Shown in pieces: positions 1 to 9,511 of a DNA stretch of 51,990 bases. Location of the stretch: contig CALVHO010000016.1 of the NCBI GenBank assembly GCA_944328445.1, positions 1 through 51,990 on the forward strand, given 5' to 3'. Position numbers and translations under genes: made by a program. The notes below the pieces were generated by a model. The model did not search any database. It was not told the origin of the DNA and saw only the letters and a program-made list of their open reading frames with translations. The DNA comes from an uncultured Clostridia bacterium (GTDB lineage: Bacteria > Bacillota > Clostridia > Christensenellales > Borkfalkiaceae). Position 1 is the first letter of the stretch, and each line of letters opens with the position of its first letter.

Positions 1-857
1 TGCTGCCGCGCCTGCGCCTGCTGCTCGCGGCGGGCGTGCTGGCGGAGCTCGCGGCGGGTCTTCATGTCAAATTCGTCGCCGAGCACGAACAGCCGCTTGG
101 AGCGCTCGGCCGCGCTTTCGGCCGCGGGCGTACCCTCCGCACCGTATTCCGCGGCGGGGGCGGCGGGAGCGGGCTGCGCGCCCTGCGCGCCCTCGGGCGC
201 GGGGGCGTAGTTCCAGTCGTAAACGCCGGAGGTATCCGCCGCAAACCCGGGAACGGGCGCGGGCTGCGCCTCCCCTTCCGCCTTCTTTTGGCGGCTGCGG
301 CGGACGGGCAGGTTTTTCGCCGCGGCGTAGACGAGATAGCCGCTGCCGATGAGCAGCAGCGAAAAGATGATGTAACCGCCGACCGAAGTGGTCAGCTTGA
401 CGACGGGATAGACGACGAGCCCGAAGATCACGCCGCCGCCGGTCGTTTGGAAAAAGCTGTTCTCCCCCGCCTTGTAGCAGTCGCCGAGGTGCGGGCCGTA
501 CGCGCCGTACGCGATGCCCGCCACGTCCGCGGTGATGGTGTGAACGAGGCAGACGAGGCAGACGAAGGCCAGGGCCACGGCCACCGCCATGCGGCGGCGC
601 ACGGCCAGACGCTTGCCCGTAATGAGCACGGCGCCGACGTAGACGAGCGCGGCCAACGCGGCGTACGCGCAGTAACCGAACACGCCGAGCAGGAAAGAGC
701 TTATGGCAAAGCCGACGGGCCCGAACACCGCCGAGCGCGTCAACAGGATGACCAGCGCCAGGATCGCGAACAGTTCGAGCACGATGCCAAACGTTTCGCG
801 CGTCAGGATGCGGGTGCCGTCTTTATGGTTTTCGTTTCCTCTTCCAAGGTTGTTCAA
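1..857 (-). CDS. ftsK: DNA translocase FtsK/SpoIIIE, N-terminal part (runs off left edge)
   Basis: Membrane-anchored DNA pump that clears chromosome arms through the closing septum. Only the first 285 codons are here; the reading frame leaves the window at base 1. The translation shows a short polar N-terminus, four hydrophobic segments (about residues 24-40, 49-77, 88-104 and 140-165) with the extracellular Cys-containing loop between the last two, then an Ala/Pro-rich linker ending in a basic, Gln-rich helix, the usual FtsK N-terminal layout. The motor and gamma domains would lie outside. The start is a TTG (857-855) with AGGGAG upstream at about 865-870; no ATG fits the first membrane segment. 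It is a monocistron with its own promoter. FtsK versus SpoIIIE cannot be decided from this end. Confidence 0.87.
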   Translation of the reverse strand, partial: MNNLGRGNENHKDGTRILTRETFGIVLELFAILALVILLTRSAVFGPVGFAISSFLLGVFGYCAYAALAALVYVGAVLITGKRLAVRRRMAVAVALAFVCLVCLVHTITADVAGIAYGAYGPHLGDCYKAGENSFFQTTGGGVIFGLVVYPVVKLTTSVGGYIIFSLLLIGSGYLVYAAAKNLPVRRSRQKKAEGEAQPAPVPGFAADTSGVYDWNYAPAPEGAQGAQPAPAAPAAEYGAEGTPAAESAAERSKRLFVLGDEFDMKTRRELRQHARREQQAQARQ

Positions 858-913
858 AACTTTTCTCCCTGCCGCGCAAAGAGCGCGGTTTTTGGCCGAA
901 GGGCCACGGTATG

Positions 914-942
914 ATTATACCATTTTTTCCGCCGCATTACAA
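914..942 (-). promoter_or_regulatory. Sigma-A promoter of the ftsK/spoIIIE gene
   Basis: Reading the minus strand: -35 TTGTAA (942-937), 17-base spacer, -10 TATAAT (919-914). It lies about 60 bases before the TTG start of the translocase gene. Confidence 0.7.
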
Positions 943-1091
943 TCAAATCGAGGGGGTTTTTGCGCATGCGCCAAAATATATGCGCACGCGCGCGGGCGCG
1001 CGCGCCCGCAACGGCCGCCCGCGCGGGCGGGCACGCGGAAAATGCGCCGCGCGGCACGCCGAAAGGCGGGCGGACGCGGGCAAAAAGCATG

Positions 1092-1119
1092 CAAAAAGGC
1101 CCCCGCCGCGGCGGGGGCC
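1092..1119 (-). terminator. Intrinsic terminator of ilvC
   Basis: On the minus strand a GC-rich perfect stem (GGCCCCCGCC paired across a CGC centre, 1119-1098) is followed by TTTTT, 14 bases after the ilvC stop codon. The ~130 bases between this and the ftsK promoter are very GC-rich and low in complexity, with no gene. Confidence 0.85.
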
Positions 1120-1132
1120 CGTGCTGACAGGC

Positions 1133-2218
<1,086 letters not shown>

Positions 2219-2375
2219 TTATTTATTTATTTTCACAATCCGCGCCATCGGAAAAACGAATGGAGCGGCGGCGCGGGCGGAGGCGGAGCGCGGGCGGGGC
2301 GGGCGGCCCTGCATGCCCCCTGCCGCGCGCCGCGGGAAAAAATTTGCGGAAAAAGAGCATTTTTACGCGCGAACA

Positions 2376-2404
2376 TTTGCATTTTGCGGCGGGCGCGGTA
2401 TAAT
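2376..2404 (+). promoter_or_regulatory. Promoter of the DUF815 ATPase gene
   Basis: TATAAT at 2399-2404 with a TTTGCA at 2376-2381, spacer 17. The -35 is weak. Between this and the divergent ilvC promoter lie about 170 bases of low-complexity GC-rich sequence with no gene. Confidence 0.55.
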
Positions 2405-2445
2405 GGAAGGGAACGCGAAACCATCGAACCACGGAGAACGCAAAG

Positions 2446-3648
2446 ATGAAACTTTTGACGGACGGCGTGATCTTGCTGCGGGCCACGGCCGCGGACGGCG
2501 CCGTGAACGCCTTTGCGCGGGCCGTCGCCGAAGACGACGAGGCCGCCTACGCCGAGGCGCTGGCCATCCTGCTGCGCGAAGGGATGCAGGATTCCTTCGC
2601 CGAATACCTGGCGCAGAAGATCCTGCGCGACGGCAGCCTGTTTGCCGAGCGCGCCTACACGGGCAAGGAGGACGCCGCCACCCGCGCGGCCATGGCGCAC
2701 GACCTGCGCCTGTTGCAGCGGCTGGCCGAAAAGACGGCCTTCCTGCCGCCCCGCCTTTCGGCGCTGACCGACGACGGCATGCCGCGCATCGGCTACGGCG
2801 AGGACGACGGGCTGTTCGGGCCGCGCTGGGACAGCGAGCACACCCTGGACACGCTGGCCGAATTTTTTGCGCGCAACGGCTACGGCATCTTCCTCGGCAA
2901 CAAGGCGTTTTCCTACGAAAACGGCGCACTGCGGCCGGTGCGCAACACCTCGCGCGTGCTGCCCGCCGACTTGAAAGATTACGCCGAAGAAAAGCGCGCC
3001 GTGGAGGGCAACATCGTCAGCTTCCTGCGCGGGCTGCCCTACTCGGACATGCTGCTCTACGGCGACAAGGGCACGGGCAAGTCCTCCACCGTTCATGCCA
3101 TGCTCAACAAATACGCCGACGAAGGGCTGCGCGCCGTGGAGCTGCAAAAGGACCAGCTCGGCGCCATCAACGCCGTGAAGGAGCTGCTCTCCTCCCTGCC
3201 CTTCCGCTTTTTGCTGTTCATCGACGACCTCTCCCTCGAAGAGAAGGACGAAAAGGTCACCTCCCTTAAAGCGAGCCTGGAAGGGAGCATGAACGAAAAG
3301 AGCGAGAACGTGATGATCGTGGCCACCTCCAACCGCCGCCACATCCTCAAAGAGAATTTTTCGGACCGCGAAAACAGCGTGCACGCCCGCGACACGATGG
3401 AAGAACAGCTCTCCCTGTCCGACCGCTTCGGCCTGACCGTCTGTTTTTCCTCGACGGGCAAGGCGGAATACCTCTCCATCGTGCGCCAGCTCGCCGCCGA
3501 CGCCGCCCTCGCCCTGCCCGCGGGCGAGCTCGAAGCGTTGGCCGAGCGCTGGGCCATCGCCAAGGGCGGGCGCTCGCCCCGCCGCGCCAAACAGTTTATC
3601 GACTTCGCCTACGCCTGCCTGGCCAAGGGCGAACCCGTGCAGTTTTGA
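2446..3648 (+). CDS. DUF815 family AAA-type ATPase
   Basis: 400-residue ATPase of the DUF815 family; members are P-loop proteins of unknown cellular role. An alpha-helical N-terminal half (residues 1-190) precedes a P-loop YGDKGTGKSS at about 205-214, a Walker B strand FLLFIDDLS at about 263-271, and a sensor-like segment VMIVATSNRRH followed by a Ser/Asp-rich loop (SLSDRFGL), matching AAA clamp-loader-like folds. ATG at 2446 with GGAGA upstream. Monocistronic, ending in a strong terminator. The family assignment is confident; function is not known. Confidence 0.85.
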   Translation: MKLLTDGVILLRATAADGAVNAFARAVAEDDEAAYAEALAILLREGMQDSFAEYLAQKILRDGSLFAERAYTGKEDAATRAAMAHDLRLLQRLAEKTAFLPPRLSALTDDGMPRIGYGEDDGLFGPRWDSEHTLDTLAEFFARNGYGIFLGNKAFSYENGALRPVRNTSRVLPADLKDYAEEKRAVEGNIVSFLRGLPYSDMLLYGDKGTGKSSTVHAMLNKYADEGLRAVELQKDQLGAINAVKELLSSLPFRFLLFIDDLSLEEKDEKVTSLKASLEGSMNEKSENVMIVATSNRRHILKENFSDRENSVHARDTMEEQLSLSDRFGLTVCFSSTGKAEYLSIVRQLAADAALALPAGELEALAERWAIAKGGRSPRRAKQFIDFAYACLAKGEPVQF

Positions 3649-3659
3649 GTCACGCGCAA

Positions 3660-3709
3660 GAGGGCGCGGCCGCTTCCTGCCAAGGAGCGGCCGCGCCCTT
3701 ATTTTTTTG
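3660..3709 (+). terminator. Intrinsic terminator after the DUF815 gene
   Basis: Stem AGGGCGCGGCCGC (3661-3673) pairs with its perfect complement at 3687-3699 across a 13-base loop, followed by TATTTTTTT. It separates the gene from the convergent murC. Confidence 0.9.
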
Positions 3710-3732
3710 TACGCGGGCCCCGCGGGCCGCAT

Positions 3733-5073
3733 TCACGCCCTCCCTTGCAGGATGCGCCGCACGACCGCGTAGATATCGCCCGCGCCGAGGACGAGCGCCA
3801 TGTCGCCCGGGCGCAGGGAGCGCGTGAGGTAGGCTTCGAGCTCGCGCGCCGTGCCCGCGTACAGCGCTTTGGGGAGCTTTTCGGCCAGGGCGAGGGCGCT
3901 GCCCGCCGCGTCGAAATACTCGCGCGCGGCAAAGGTCTTGTACAGGAGCAGGTCGTCCGGCCGTGAGAGCACCTCCACGAACTCGTCGAACAGCAGGCGG
4001 GTGCGCGAATAGGTGTGCGGCTGAAAGACGACGAACAGACGCCCGCGGCAGGCCTCGCGCGCCGTCTGCAAGGCCGCCGCGATCTCGCGCGGGTGGTGCG
4101 CGTAGTCGGCAACGACGTCCGCCCCGCCGAGGGTGCCGACGAACTCGAAGCGGCGGCGCACGGCGCGGAAGCGGCGCAGCCCCTCGGCCGCGCCCTCGGG
4201 CGAAAAGCCGTAGTACTCCGCCACCGCCGCGGCGGCGAGGGCGTTGAGGATGTTGTGGCGGCCGTAAGCCTGCAACCGCACGCGCGCGCAGGGCCGCCCG
4301 CCGACGACGAGGGTAAAGGAATACCGCCCGCGCGAAGAGCGGATGTCCGCCGCCGTCACGCGGCAGCCCGACGACAGGCCGAAGGTGATGTCCGCCGCCG
4401 CGCCGCGCAGGGCGGGGTCGTCCCCGCAGACGATGCGACCGCGCGCCGAGGCCAGGTACTGCGACCAGGCGCGGGCGAGCGCCTCGCGGCTGCCGTAGCT
4501 TTCGAGGTGGTCCTCCCCCGCGTTGAGCACCACCGCAAGGTCCGGCCGCAGCTGCAAAAAATGGGCGCGGTACTCGCAGGCCTCGGTGACGAAATATTTT
4601 TTTCCGCCCTCCAAGAAGTTGCCGTAGTCGGCGTCCATGCCGCCGATGTGGGCGGAACACTCCCCCGAACACGCGGCGAGCACGTGTGCGCACATCGCGG
4701 TGGCCGTCGTCTTGCCGTGGCTGCCCGCGATGCCGACGACGTTTTCGTAACCGGACGCCACCAGCCGCAAAAGCTCCGCCCGCTCCGCCACGGGGATGCC
4801 GAGCTCCCGCGCGCGCACGAGCTCGGGATGCGCAGGCGGCACGGCCGCCGTGTACACGACGGCGTCCGCCCCTTCCGCGCGCCGCGCGTCCGCGCCCGCA
4901 TAGACGGGGATGCCCGCCGCGCAGAGGGCGGCGGCCGCTTCGCCCGGGGCGGCGTCGCTGCCCGAAACGCAGAAGCCGAGCTCCTTCAAATGCAGCGCCA
5001 GGCCGCTCATGCTGATCCCGCCGATGCCGATAAAGTATATTTTCCGCTTATCCCGCCAAAAACCCGCATTCAT
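3733..5073 (-). CDS. murC: UDP-N-acetylmuramate--L-alanine ligase
   Basis: Adds the first amino acid, L-alanine, to UDP-MurNAc in the cytoplasmic stage of peptidoglycan synthesis. 446 residues. N-terminal UDP-binding Rossmann motif FIGIGGISMSGLA (residues 14-26), P-loop GSHGKTT (117-123), the EACEYRAHFL and NAGEDHLESY motifs of the central domain, and FQPHTYSRT in the C-terminal domain, which separates MurC from the other Mur ligases. It is outside the main dcw run, after ftsZ and the oppositely oriented spoVG. No Shine-Dalgarno is visible before the ATG; a TATATT lies 7 bases upstream of it (5085-5080), so the mRNA may be nearly leaderless. Confidence 0.95.
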   Translation of the reverse strand: MNAGFWRDKRKIYFIGIGGISMSGLALHLKELGFCVSGSDAAPGEAAAALCAAGIPVYAGADARRAEGADAVVYTAAVPPAHPELVRARELGIPVAERAELLRLVASGYENVVGIAGSHGKTTATAMCAHVLAACSGECSAHIGGMDADYGNFLEGGKKYFVTEACEYRAHFLQLRPDLAVVLNAGEDHLESYGSREALARAWSQYLASARGRIVCGDDPALRGAAADITFGLSSGCRVTAADIRSSRGRYSFTLVVGGRPCARVRLQAYGRHNILNALAAAAVAEYYGFSPEGAAEGLRRFRAVRRRFEFVGTLGGADVVADYAHHPREIAAALQTAREACRGRLFVVFQPHTYSRTRLLFDEFVEVLSRPDDLLLYKTFAAREYFDAAGSALALAEKLPKALYAGTARELEAYLTRSLRPGDMALVLGAGDIYAVVRRILQGRA

Positions 5074-5185
5074 GGCAACAATATATGCCGAAATTCTCCC
5101 CGTTTTGACATCCTTTGCAAAAAAAGCATTTTTTTCGGAAAAATTTTCAAATAACTATTGAAAAATCTGTGGATGTATAGTACAC

Positions 5186-5191
5186 TATAAT
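5186..5191 (+). promoter_or_regulatory. Possible -10 element of spoVG
   Basis: A TATAAT at 5186-5191 lies about 38 bases before the spoVG start. The best -35-like hexamer, TTGAAA at 5158-5163, is 22 bases away, too far for ordinary sigma-A; a second TATAGT at 5176-5181 is too near. The promoter could belong to another sigma factor (spoVG is sigma-H dependent in Bacillus subtilis), but a sigma-H motif is not clear. Confidence 0.4.
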
Positions 5192-5228
5192 CAAAGAAGC
5201 CATAGCCGCAAGCTGAGGAGGTATACAC

Positions 5229-5498
5229 ATGAAAATTTCTGATGTACACATCCGCTTCGTCAAAAAGGAAGACAGCAAGCTGAAAGCGGTCGCTTCTATC
5301 ACCATCGACGATTGCTTTGTGGTTCATGATATAAAGGTGATCGAAGGCTCGACGGGACCGTTTATCGCTATGCCAAGCCGCAAGACGAGCGAGGGGGAAT
5401 TCAAGGACATCGCCCATCCCCTCAACACCGAGACGCGCGAACTGCTGCGCGACGCCATCCTCTCCGTTTACGCCGAGGAACTGGCCAAAGAGTCCTGA
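5229..5498 (+). CDS. spoVG: Septation/regulatory protein SpoVG
   Basis: Small RNA/DNA-binding regulator that affects septum formation, sporulation and surface genes in other Firmicutes. 89 residues, the usual size. The conserved N-terminus ([10 protein letters not shown]), the central [15 protein letters not shown] and the [11 protein letters not shown] motif are intact. AGGAGG stands 8 bases before the ATG. It is monocistronic and divergent from murC, convergent with ftsZ. SpoVG is also kept by non-spore-formers, so it does not prove sporulation. Confidence 0.97.
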   Translation: MKISDVHIRFVKKEDSKLKAVASITIDDCFVVHDIKVIEGSTGPFIAMPSRKTSEGEFKDIAHPLNTETRELLRDAILSVYAEELAKES

Positions 5499-5663
5499 AC
5501 CCGCGGCGCGGGAGGCGGAAAAAACGCTCCCCGTGCGCACCGTTTGCACACCGCCATACGGGCGGATGCCGCGGCATGCCGTGCTTGCGCGCCTTTGCGC
5601 GCGCCCCGGAAACGGTACATAGCCGCCGCAAAGCGCAACCAGACAGATGCAAAAAAACGCAAA

Positions 5664-5692
5664 CGCCTTCCCCGCGGGGAAGGCGAAATTTT
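5664..5692 (+). terminator. Probable terminator of spoVG
   Basis: A perfect 22-base palindrome centred on CCCCGCGGGG (5664-5685) is followed by AAATTTTT. It lies within the 336 bases between spoVG and ftsZ; that interval holds this hairpin, the one at 5774-5799 and no gene. Confidence 0.6.
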
Positions 5693-5773
5693 TGGGGCGG
5701 ACGCTGCGGCCCGCCCTTTTTTATAGAACAAGCGAGACGGGCACGACGTGCCCTCCCCTTTTTACGGCAAAGA

Positions 5774-5799
5774 CGAGGCAGGCCCTGCGGCCTGCCTCG
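5774..5799 (-). terminator. Probable terminator of ftsZ
   Basis: Ten-base perfect stem CGAGGCAGGC/GCCTGCCTCG with a six-base loop, about 35 bases past the ftsZ stop codon. U-rich sequence is modest on both sides (TCTTTG on the minus strand, GTTTGTT on the plus strand), so it may act for both convergent genes. Confidence 0.55.
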
Positions 5800-5834
5800 G
5801 TTTGTTATTATGCGGTTTTTACCTGCGGCAGGCC

Positions 5835-7322
5835 TTACTTGCGGCGGAACAAGCGCTGCATGAAGGCGGGCAAAGGCTTGTCCTGCCCGTCGCCGCGGGG
5901 GTCCTCGGCGGGACGGGGCGGCACGGGCTGCTGCGCGTACCCGCCCTGTGCGGGCTGCTGCGGGCGGGCCTCAAACCCCTGCTGCGGATAGCCCTGCGCG
6001 GGCTGCTGCGGCTGCGTGCGCGCGTAATTCTGCGCGGGCTGCTGTGCATACCCGCCCTGCGCGGGCGCCTGCGCATACGGCTGTGCGGGCTGCGCGGAAG
6101 GCTGGCCGTACTGCTGCGCGGGATCCTGCGGGTATTGCGGCTGCGCATACCTGTCGAACTGCTGGTGCGGCTGGCGGTACACGGGCGGCTGCTGGCCCTG
6201 CATGGTGTTGTTCATGGGCGTGCGCACGTACGAGGGAGACGCGGGGCGCACGGCCTGCGGCTGGGGCTGCGCTTCGCCCGCTTCGGGGGCGCGCTCGGGC
6301 AGGCCGCGGTTGACGAAGAAGTTGCGGCCCGCGATGTTGCGCTCGTCTTTCTGGTTGTAGATGTTTTCCACGTTGGGGAAGCCCGTGGCGATGACGGTGA
6401 CTTCCACCTCGTCGTTGATGTTGCTGTCGATGCAGGCGCCGAAGATGATGTTGGCCGAATAGTCGACGACGCTCTGCACGAGGGTGGCGGCCGTCTGCAC
6501 TTCGTCCATCGTCAGGTCGTTGCCGCCGACGATGTTCAGGATGACGCCCTTCGCGCCCTCGATGGTCGTGGTCAAAAGCGGGCAGTTGACGGCCAGGCGC
6601 ACCGCCTCGATGATGCGGTTTTCGCCCTTGGCCACGCCCACGCCCATGTGCGCCAGGCCCTGGTCTTTGAGGATGGTGCGCACGTCCGCGAAGTCGAGGT
6701 TGATGAGGGCGGGATTGACGATGAGGTCGGCAATGCCGCGGATACCCTGCTTCAAGATCTCGTCCGCCACGCGCAGCGCCTCCATCATGGGCGTGTTTTT
6801 GGGAACGACGCAGGAGATCTTGTCGTTGGGGATGATGATGAGGGTATCGACGTATTTGCGCAGGTTCTCCAACCCCTTGGCGGTGTTGTCCATGCGCTTT
6901 TTGCCCTCGAAATTGAAAGGCTCTGTGACGACGGCGATGGTCAGGATCTTCAAATCGCGCGCGATCTTGGCGATGACGGGCGCGGCGCCCGTGCCCGTGC
7001 CGCCGCCCATGCCCGCGGTGATGAACAGCAGGTCGGTATCCTTGATGGCCTCGGTGAGCACCTCTTTGCTCTCCTCGGCGGCCGCGCGGCCGATCTCGGG
7101 CTCGGCGCCCGCGCCGAGGCCCTTAGTGAGGGCGGAACCGATCTGGATCTTGTTTTCCGCCTTGGAAAGGAGCAATATCTGTTTATCGGTATTGACAGCG
7201 ATGTAGCTGGCGCTCTGGATCCCCGCCTCGATCATGCGGTTGACCGCGTTGTTCCCCGCGCCGCCGACGCCGACGACCTTGATGCGGGCGACGCCCGAAA
7301 GGCTGTCCAAACTGTTCATCAT
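5835..7322 (-). CDS. ftsZ: Cell division protein FtsZ with a long Gln/Pro/Tyr-rich linker
   Basis: Tubulin-like GTPase that forms the cytokinetic Z-ring. 495 residues, well above the usual 350-400. Residues 1-320 hold the GTPase core: GVGGAGNNAVNRM (18-30), the tubulin signature GGGTGTG (106-112) and the T7 loop NLDFADVR. From about 330 to 480 there is a low-complexity linker with repeated AQGGYAQQP-like units, then a conserved C-terminal peptide DKPLPAFMQRLFRRK that would bind FtsA and other partners. Start ATG at 7322 (an adjacent ATG at 7319 is possible) after GGAGG. It follows ftsA by 7 bases. Confidence 0.98.
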   Translation of the reverse strand: MMNSLDSLSGVARIKVVGVGGAGNNAVNRMIEAGIQSASYIAVNTDKQILLLSKAENKIQIGSALTKGLGAGAEPEIGRAAAEESKEVLTEAIKDTDLLFITAGMGGGTGTGAAPVIAKIARDLKILTIAVVTEPFNFEGKKRMDNTAKGLENLRKYVDTLIIIPNDKISCVVPKNTPMMEALRVADEILKQGIRGIADLIVNPALINLDFADVRTILKDQGLAHMGVGVAKGENRIIEAVRLAVNCPLLTTTIEGAKGVILNIVGGNDLTMDEVQTAATLVQSVVDYSANIIFGACIDSNINDEVEVTVIATGFPNVENIYNQKDERNIAGRNFFVNRGLPERAPEAGEAQPQPQAVRPASPSYVRTPMNNTMQGQQPPVYRQPHQQFDRYAQPQYPQDPAQQYGQPSAQPAQPYAQAPAQGGYAQQPAQNYARTQPQQPAQGYPQQGFEARPQQPAQGGYAQQPVPPRPAEDPRGDGQDKPLPAFMQRLFRRK

Positions 7323-7329
7323 TGTTGAA

Positions 7330-8496
7330 TCATCCTCCGAATACTTTTAAGATTTTATGAAGAAGGCTACCTTCCCGCTTGACGGTCAGGGCCATGTCGA
7401 GCAAGCTCAAAAGAGAGCTTTGCGACGCTTTGTTGTAGTAAGGCAGGTCGGGCGCGACGATCTCCACCATCCTGTTGAGGCGGCCGGCCATGTGCTCGCA
7501 CACGCCGCGGATGCCCGTGATGCCCTCGCCCGTCAACAGCACGGGCTTGTAGTCGATGACGCCCTCGCCGAAGGCGTCGAGCTGTTTGCTGATCTCTTCG
7601 CAGAGCACGTCCAGCCCCTCGCGCACGCGCTGTTTGAGGGTGCGCACGGGCATGGAATAGACGCGCGTCTTGTCGGTGTATTCGATGACGGCGTTTTCAC
7701 TTTCGCGGCCGGAGAGGTTGATCTTGCCGATCATCGCCTCCACCGCGTGGAAGGGAACGCCCTCCTCCCCGTCTCCGTAGGCGTAGGCCGAAATGTAACC
7801 CCCGCCCGCCGAGCAGGCGCTCTGGCTCACGATGCCGTTGCCGCAGACGATGGAAAAGGTCATGGACAAATAGCCGACGTCGAGCAAGATCGCGTACTCG
7901 TCCCGCTTTTCGGAGGGGATCAGGTACAGCGCTTCGGCCAGCGCGGCAGGCAAAAAGTGCACTTCGCGCACGCCGTATTCGAGCAAAATGTTGCGCAGGA
8001 TCTCGATGTAGCGGTCGTCGGCCAGAAAATAGCAGAGATACCCTTCGAGGGAGTCGCTGATCATGCCCACGGGGTCGATGGTGCGGCGCCTGTCCGACGT
8101 GACGTAGCAAACGGCCGTCTGCCGCACGGGCGTGAACCCGCGCACGGGCTCGTAAAAACCGTTGGCAAAGAGCACGTCCACGTCGTTGGCCGTCACGCGG
8201 CGCTTGCTGCGGAAGCTGGTCATGCAGCGGCTGTTGATCACCCGCGAAAACTCGCCGGGCACCCCCACGTAGATGGAACGGATGCGGTCCCCGCAGTTGC
8301 GTTCGGCCCCTTCGAGCGAGGCGGCCACGGCGCGCTGCAAGTCCTTGGTGTCGAAAAACGCCGCGTCGGCGTAACCGTCGTACTTTTCGCTGTGTACGCC
8401 CTTGAAAACAAAGGTTTTGTTGACGCCCCTTTCGCCGATCAGGACGGTCACTTTGGCCGATCCGACGTCGAGCACGGCTACGCTTTTGCGGTTCAT
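7330..8496 (-). CDS. ftsA: FtsA-like actin-family division protein (divergent)
   Basis: Membrane tether of the Z-ring. 388 residues, somewhat short for FtsA. The actin-fold phosphate-1 motif VAVLDVGSAKVTVLIGERG (residues 6-24), a DVGYLSMTF phosphate-2 strand, a PVLLTGEGITGI adenosine motif and an amphipathic C-terminus SLLHKILKVFGG, which could insert in the membrane, are all visible. Sequence between motifs is divergent, so the name leans partly on its position 7 bases before ftsZ. The ATG at 8496 has GGAGA 6 bases upstream. ftsA-ftsZ form an operon with their own promoter. Confidence 0.87.
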   Translation of the reverse strand: MNRKSVAVLDVGSAKVTVLIGERGVNKTFVFKGVHSEKYDGYADAAFFDTKDLQRAVAASLEGAERNCGDRIRSIYVGVPGEFSRVINSRCMTSFRSKRRVTANDVDVLFANGFYEPVRGFTPVRQTAVCYVTSDRRRTIDPVGMISDSLEGYLCYFLADDRYIEILRNILLEYGVREVHFLPAALAEALYLIPSEKRDEYAILLDVGYLSMTFSIVCGNGIVSQSACSAGGGYISAYAYGDGEEGVPFHAVEAMIGKINLSGRESENAVIEYTDKTRVYSMPVRTLKQRVREGLDVLCEEISKQLDAFGEGVIDYKPVLLTGEGITGIRGVCEHMAGRLNRMVEIVAPDLPYYNKASQSSLLSLLDMALTVKREGSLLHKILKVFGG

Positions 8497-8545
8497 CCCG
8501 TTTCTCCGAAAGTTCTTCCCCTGGCGGTGCCTGTATACAAACACT

Positions 8546-8574
8546 ATTATATAATAAAACCGCCGATCTGTCAA
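8546..8574 (-). promoter_or_regulatory. Consensus promoter of ftsA-ftsZ
   Basis: Minus strand: -35 TTGACA (8574-8569), 17-base spacer, -10 TATAAT (8551-8546): a full match to the sigma-A consensus. The -35 begins directly after the T-tract of the terminator that ends the upstream dcw operon. The leader is about 40 bases. Confidence 0.93.
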
Positions 8575-8614
8575 CAAAAAAACGTTCCCCGAAGCGATCT
8601 TTCGGGGAAACGTT
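8575..8614 (-). terminator. Terminator separating the dcw operon from ftsAZ
   Basis: Minus strand: stem AACGTTTCCCCGAA/TTCGGGGAACGTT with one bulged base and a 7-base loop, followed by TTTTTTTG. It starts 25 bases after the ftsQ stop codon. Confidence 0.92.
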
Positions 8615-8639
8615 CCTTGGAAAAATTTTCCGTACTTTT

Positions 8640-9476
8640 TTACGCGGCGGAGGCAAATCCGGGCGTCTCGCGTTCGGTGTACACGGCCGTGCCCGAGGCG
8701 TCCACCACGATTCTGCCGTAGGTGCGCTCCTCGTCGGAGATCGGGGTGCCGTCCGCCTTGGTCAGCTCGCCCAGGTACACGCCCAAAGCGGCACGCACCT
8801 TGGCCTCGGTGTTTGTTTCGGGCTGCTGGATCCAGACGCGCACGCCCTCCTTCATCTCCAACACGAAGAGGGGGGCGCTGGGTTCCTTTCCCGCAAACTC
8901 GTCGGAATATTCGATGCTCACGATGTTGTCCCGGAAGGATCCGAGCTTTTCCTCGGCCACCGAAAACACCGTGCGCAGCGCTTCATAGGCGGGGGCCTGT
9001 TCGGCCGCCACGGAAAAGGCGGAACCCGCGGCGGGCACCGCGAAGGTAAAGCCCGCGATCTTCACGCCCGCACCCCCCTCTTCGCGCACGGCGAGCACGG
9101 TGCCGTCGTCGGCCACGACGACGTAGCGCATGTGCCCGTTTTCCTCCACGCCGAAGGAAAAAACTTCGGGCTTTTCGCGCACGGAGAGGATCACCTTGTT
9201 GGGGAAGCGCTTGGAAAAGGCGGTCACTTCCATGTAGCCGCCGCTCTCCTCGGCCACCACGGCGGCCGCGTCCGCCCGCTTGAAGAAGAGATAGCTCTTG
9301 CCGCGGTACTCCTCGTCGAGGCGGGTCTGGATGCTTTCGGCCGCGGCGTGCATGCCGCGGATCTCGTACGTCACTTCAAACTGCGCGATGGAACACACCG
9401 AAACGAAGGTGATCAGAAAGACCACGGCAAAGACGGCGATCGCATAGCCGATGACGAATTTTTTGTTCTTGAACAT
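8640..9476 (-). CDS. ftsQ: FtsQ/DivIB-type division protein
   Basis: Bitopic membrane protein of the divisome that, with FtsL and FtsB/DivIC, activates septal wall synthesis. 278 residues: basic cytoplasmic N-terminus (MFKNKK), one membrane segment at residues 8-31, a POTRA-like region at about 32-110 (FEVTYEIRG ... KVILSVREKPEVFSF), then a beta domain ending in a short acidic tail. Sequence similarity in this family is low; topology, length and position between murA and ftsA carry the call. Last gene of the long dcw transcription unit, 35 bases after murA. Confidence 0.85.
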   Translation of the reverse strand: MFKNKKFVIGYAIAVFAVVFLITFVSVCSIAQFEVTYEIRGMHAAAESIQTRLDEEYRGKSYLFFKRADAAAVVAEESGGYMEVTAFSKRFPNKVILSVREKPEVFSFGVEENGHMRYVVVADDGTVLAVREEGGAGVKIAGFTFAVPAAGSAFSVAAEQAPAYEALRTVFSVAEEKLGSFRDNIVSIEYSDEFAGKEPSAPLFVLEMKEGVRVWIQQPETNTEAKVRAALGVYLGELTKADGTPISDEERTYGRIVVDASGTAVYTERETPGFASAA

Positions 9477-9511
9477 AGGCTTCCTCTTTGGTGAAGGCGG
9501 TACGCCCCGCG

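Noticed and set aside
36..914. 292-codon plus-strand open frame at the left edge
   Set aside because: Arg/Ala/Gly-rich antisense shadow; the minus strand encodes a clear FtsK-type membrane domain.
5940..6180. Short tandem DNA repeats resembling a repeat array
   Set aside because: They encode the low-complexity FtsZ linker and vary in length and sequence; not a CRISPR or satellite array.
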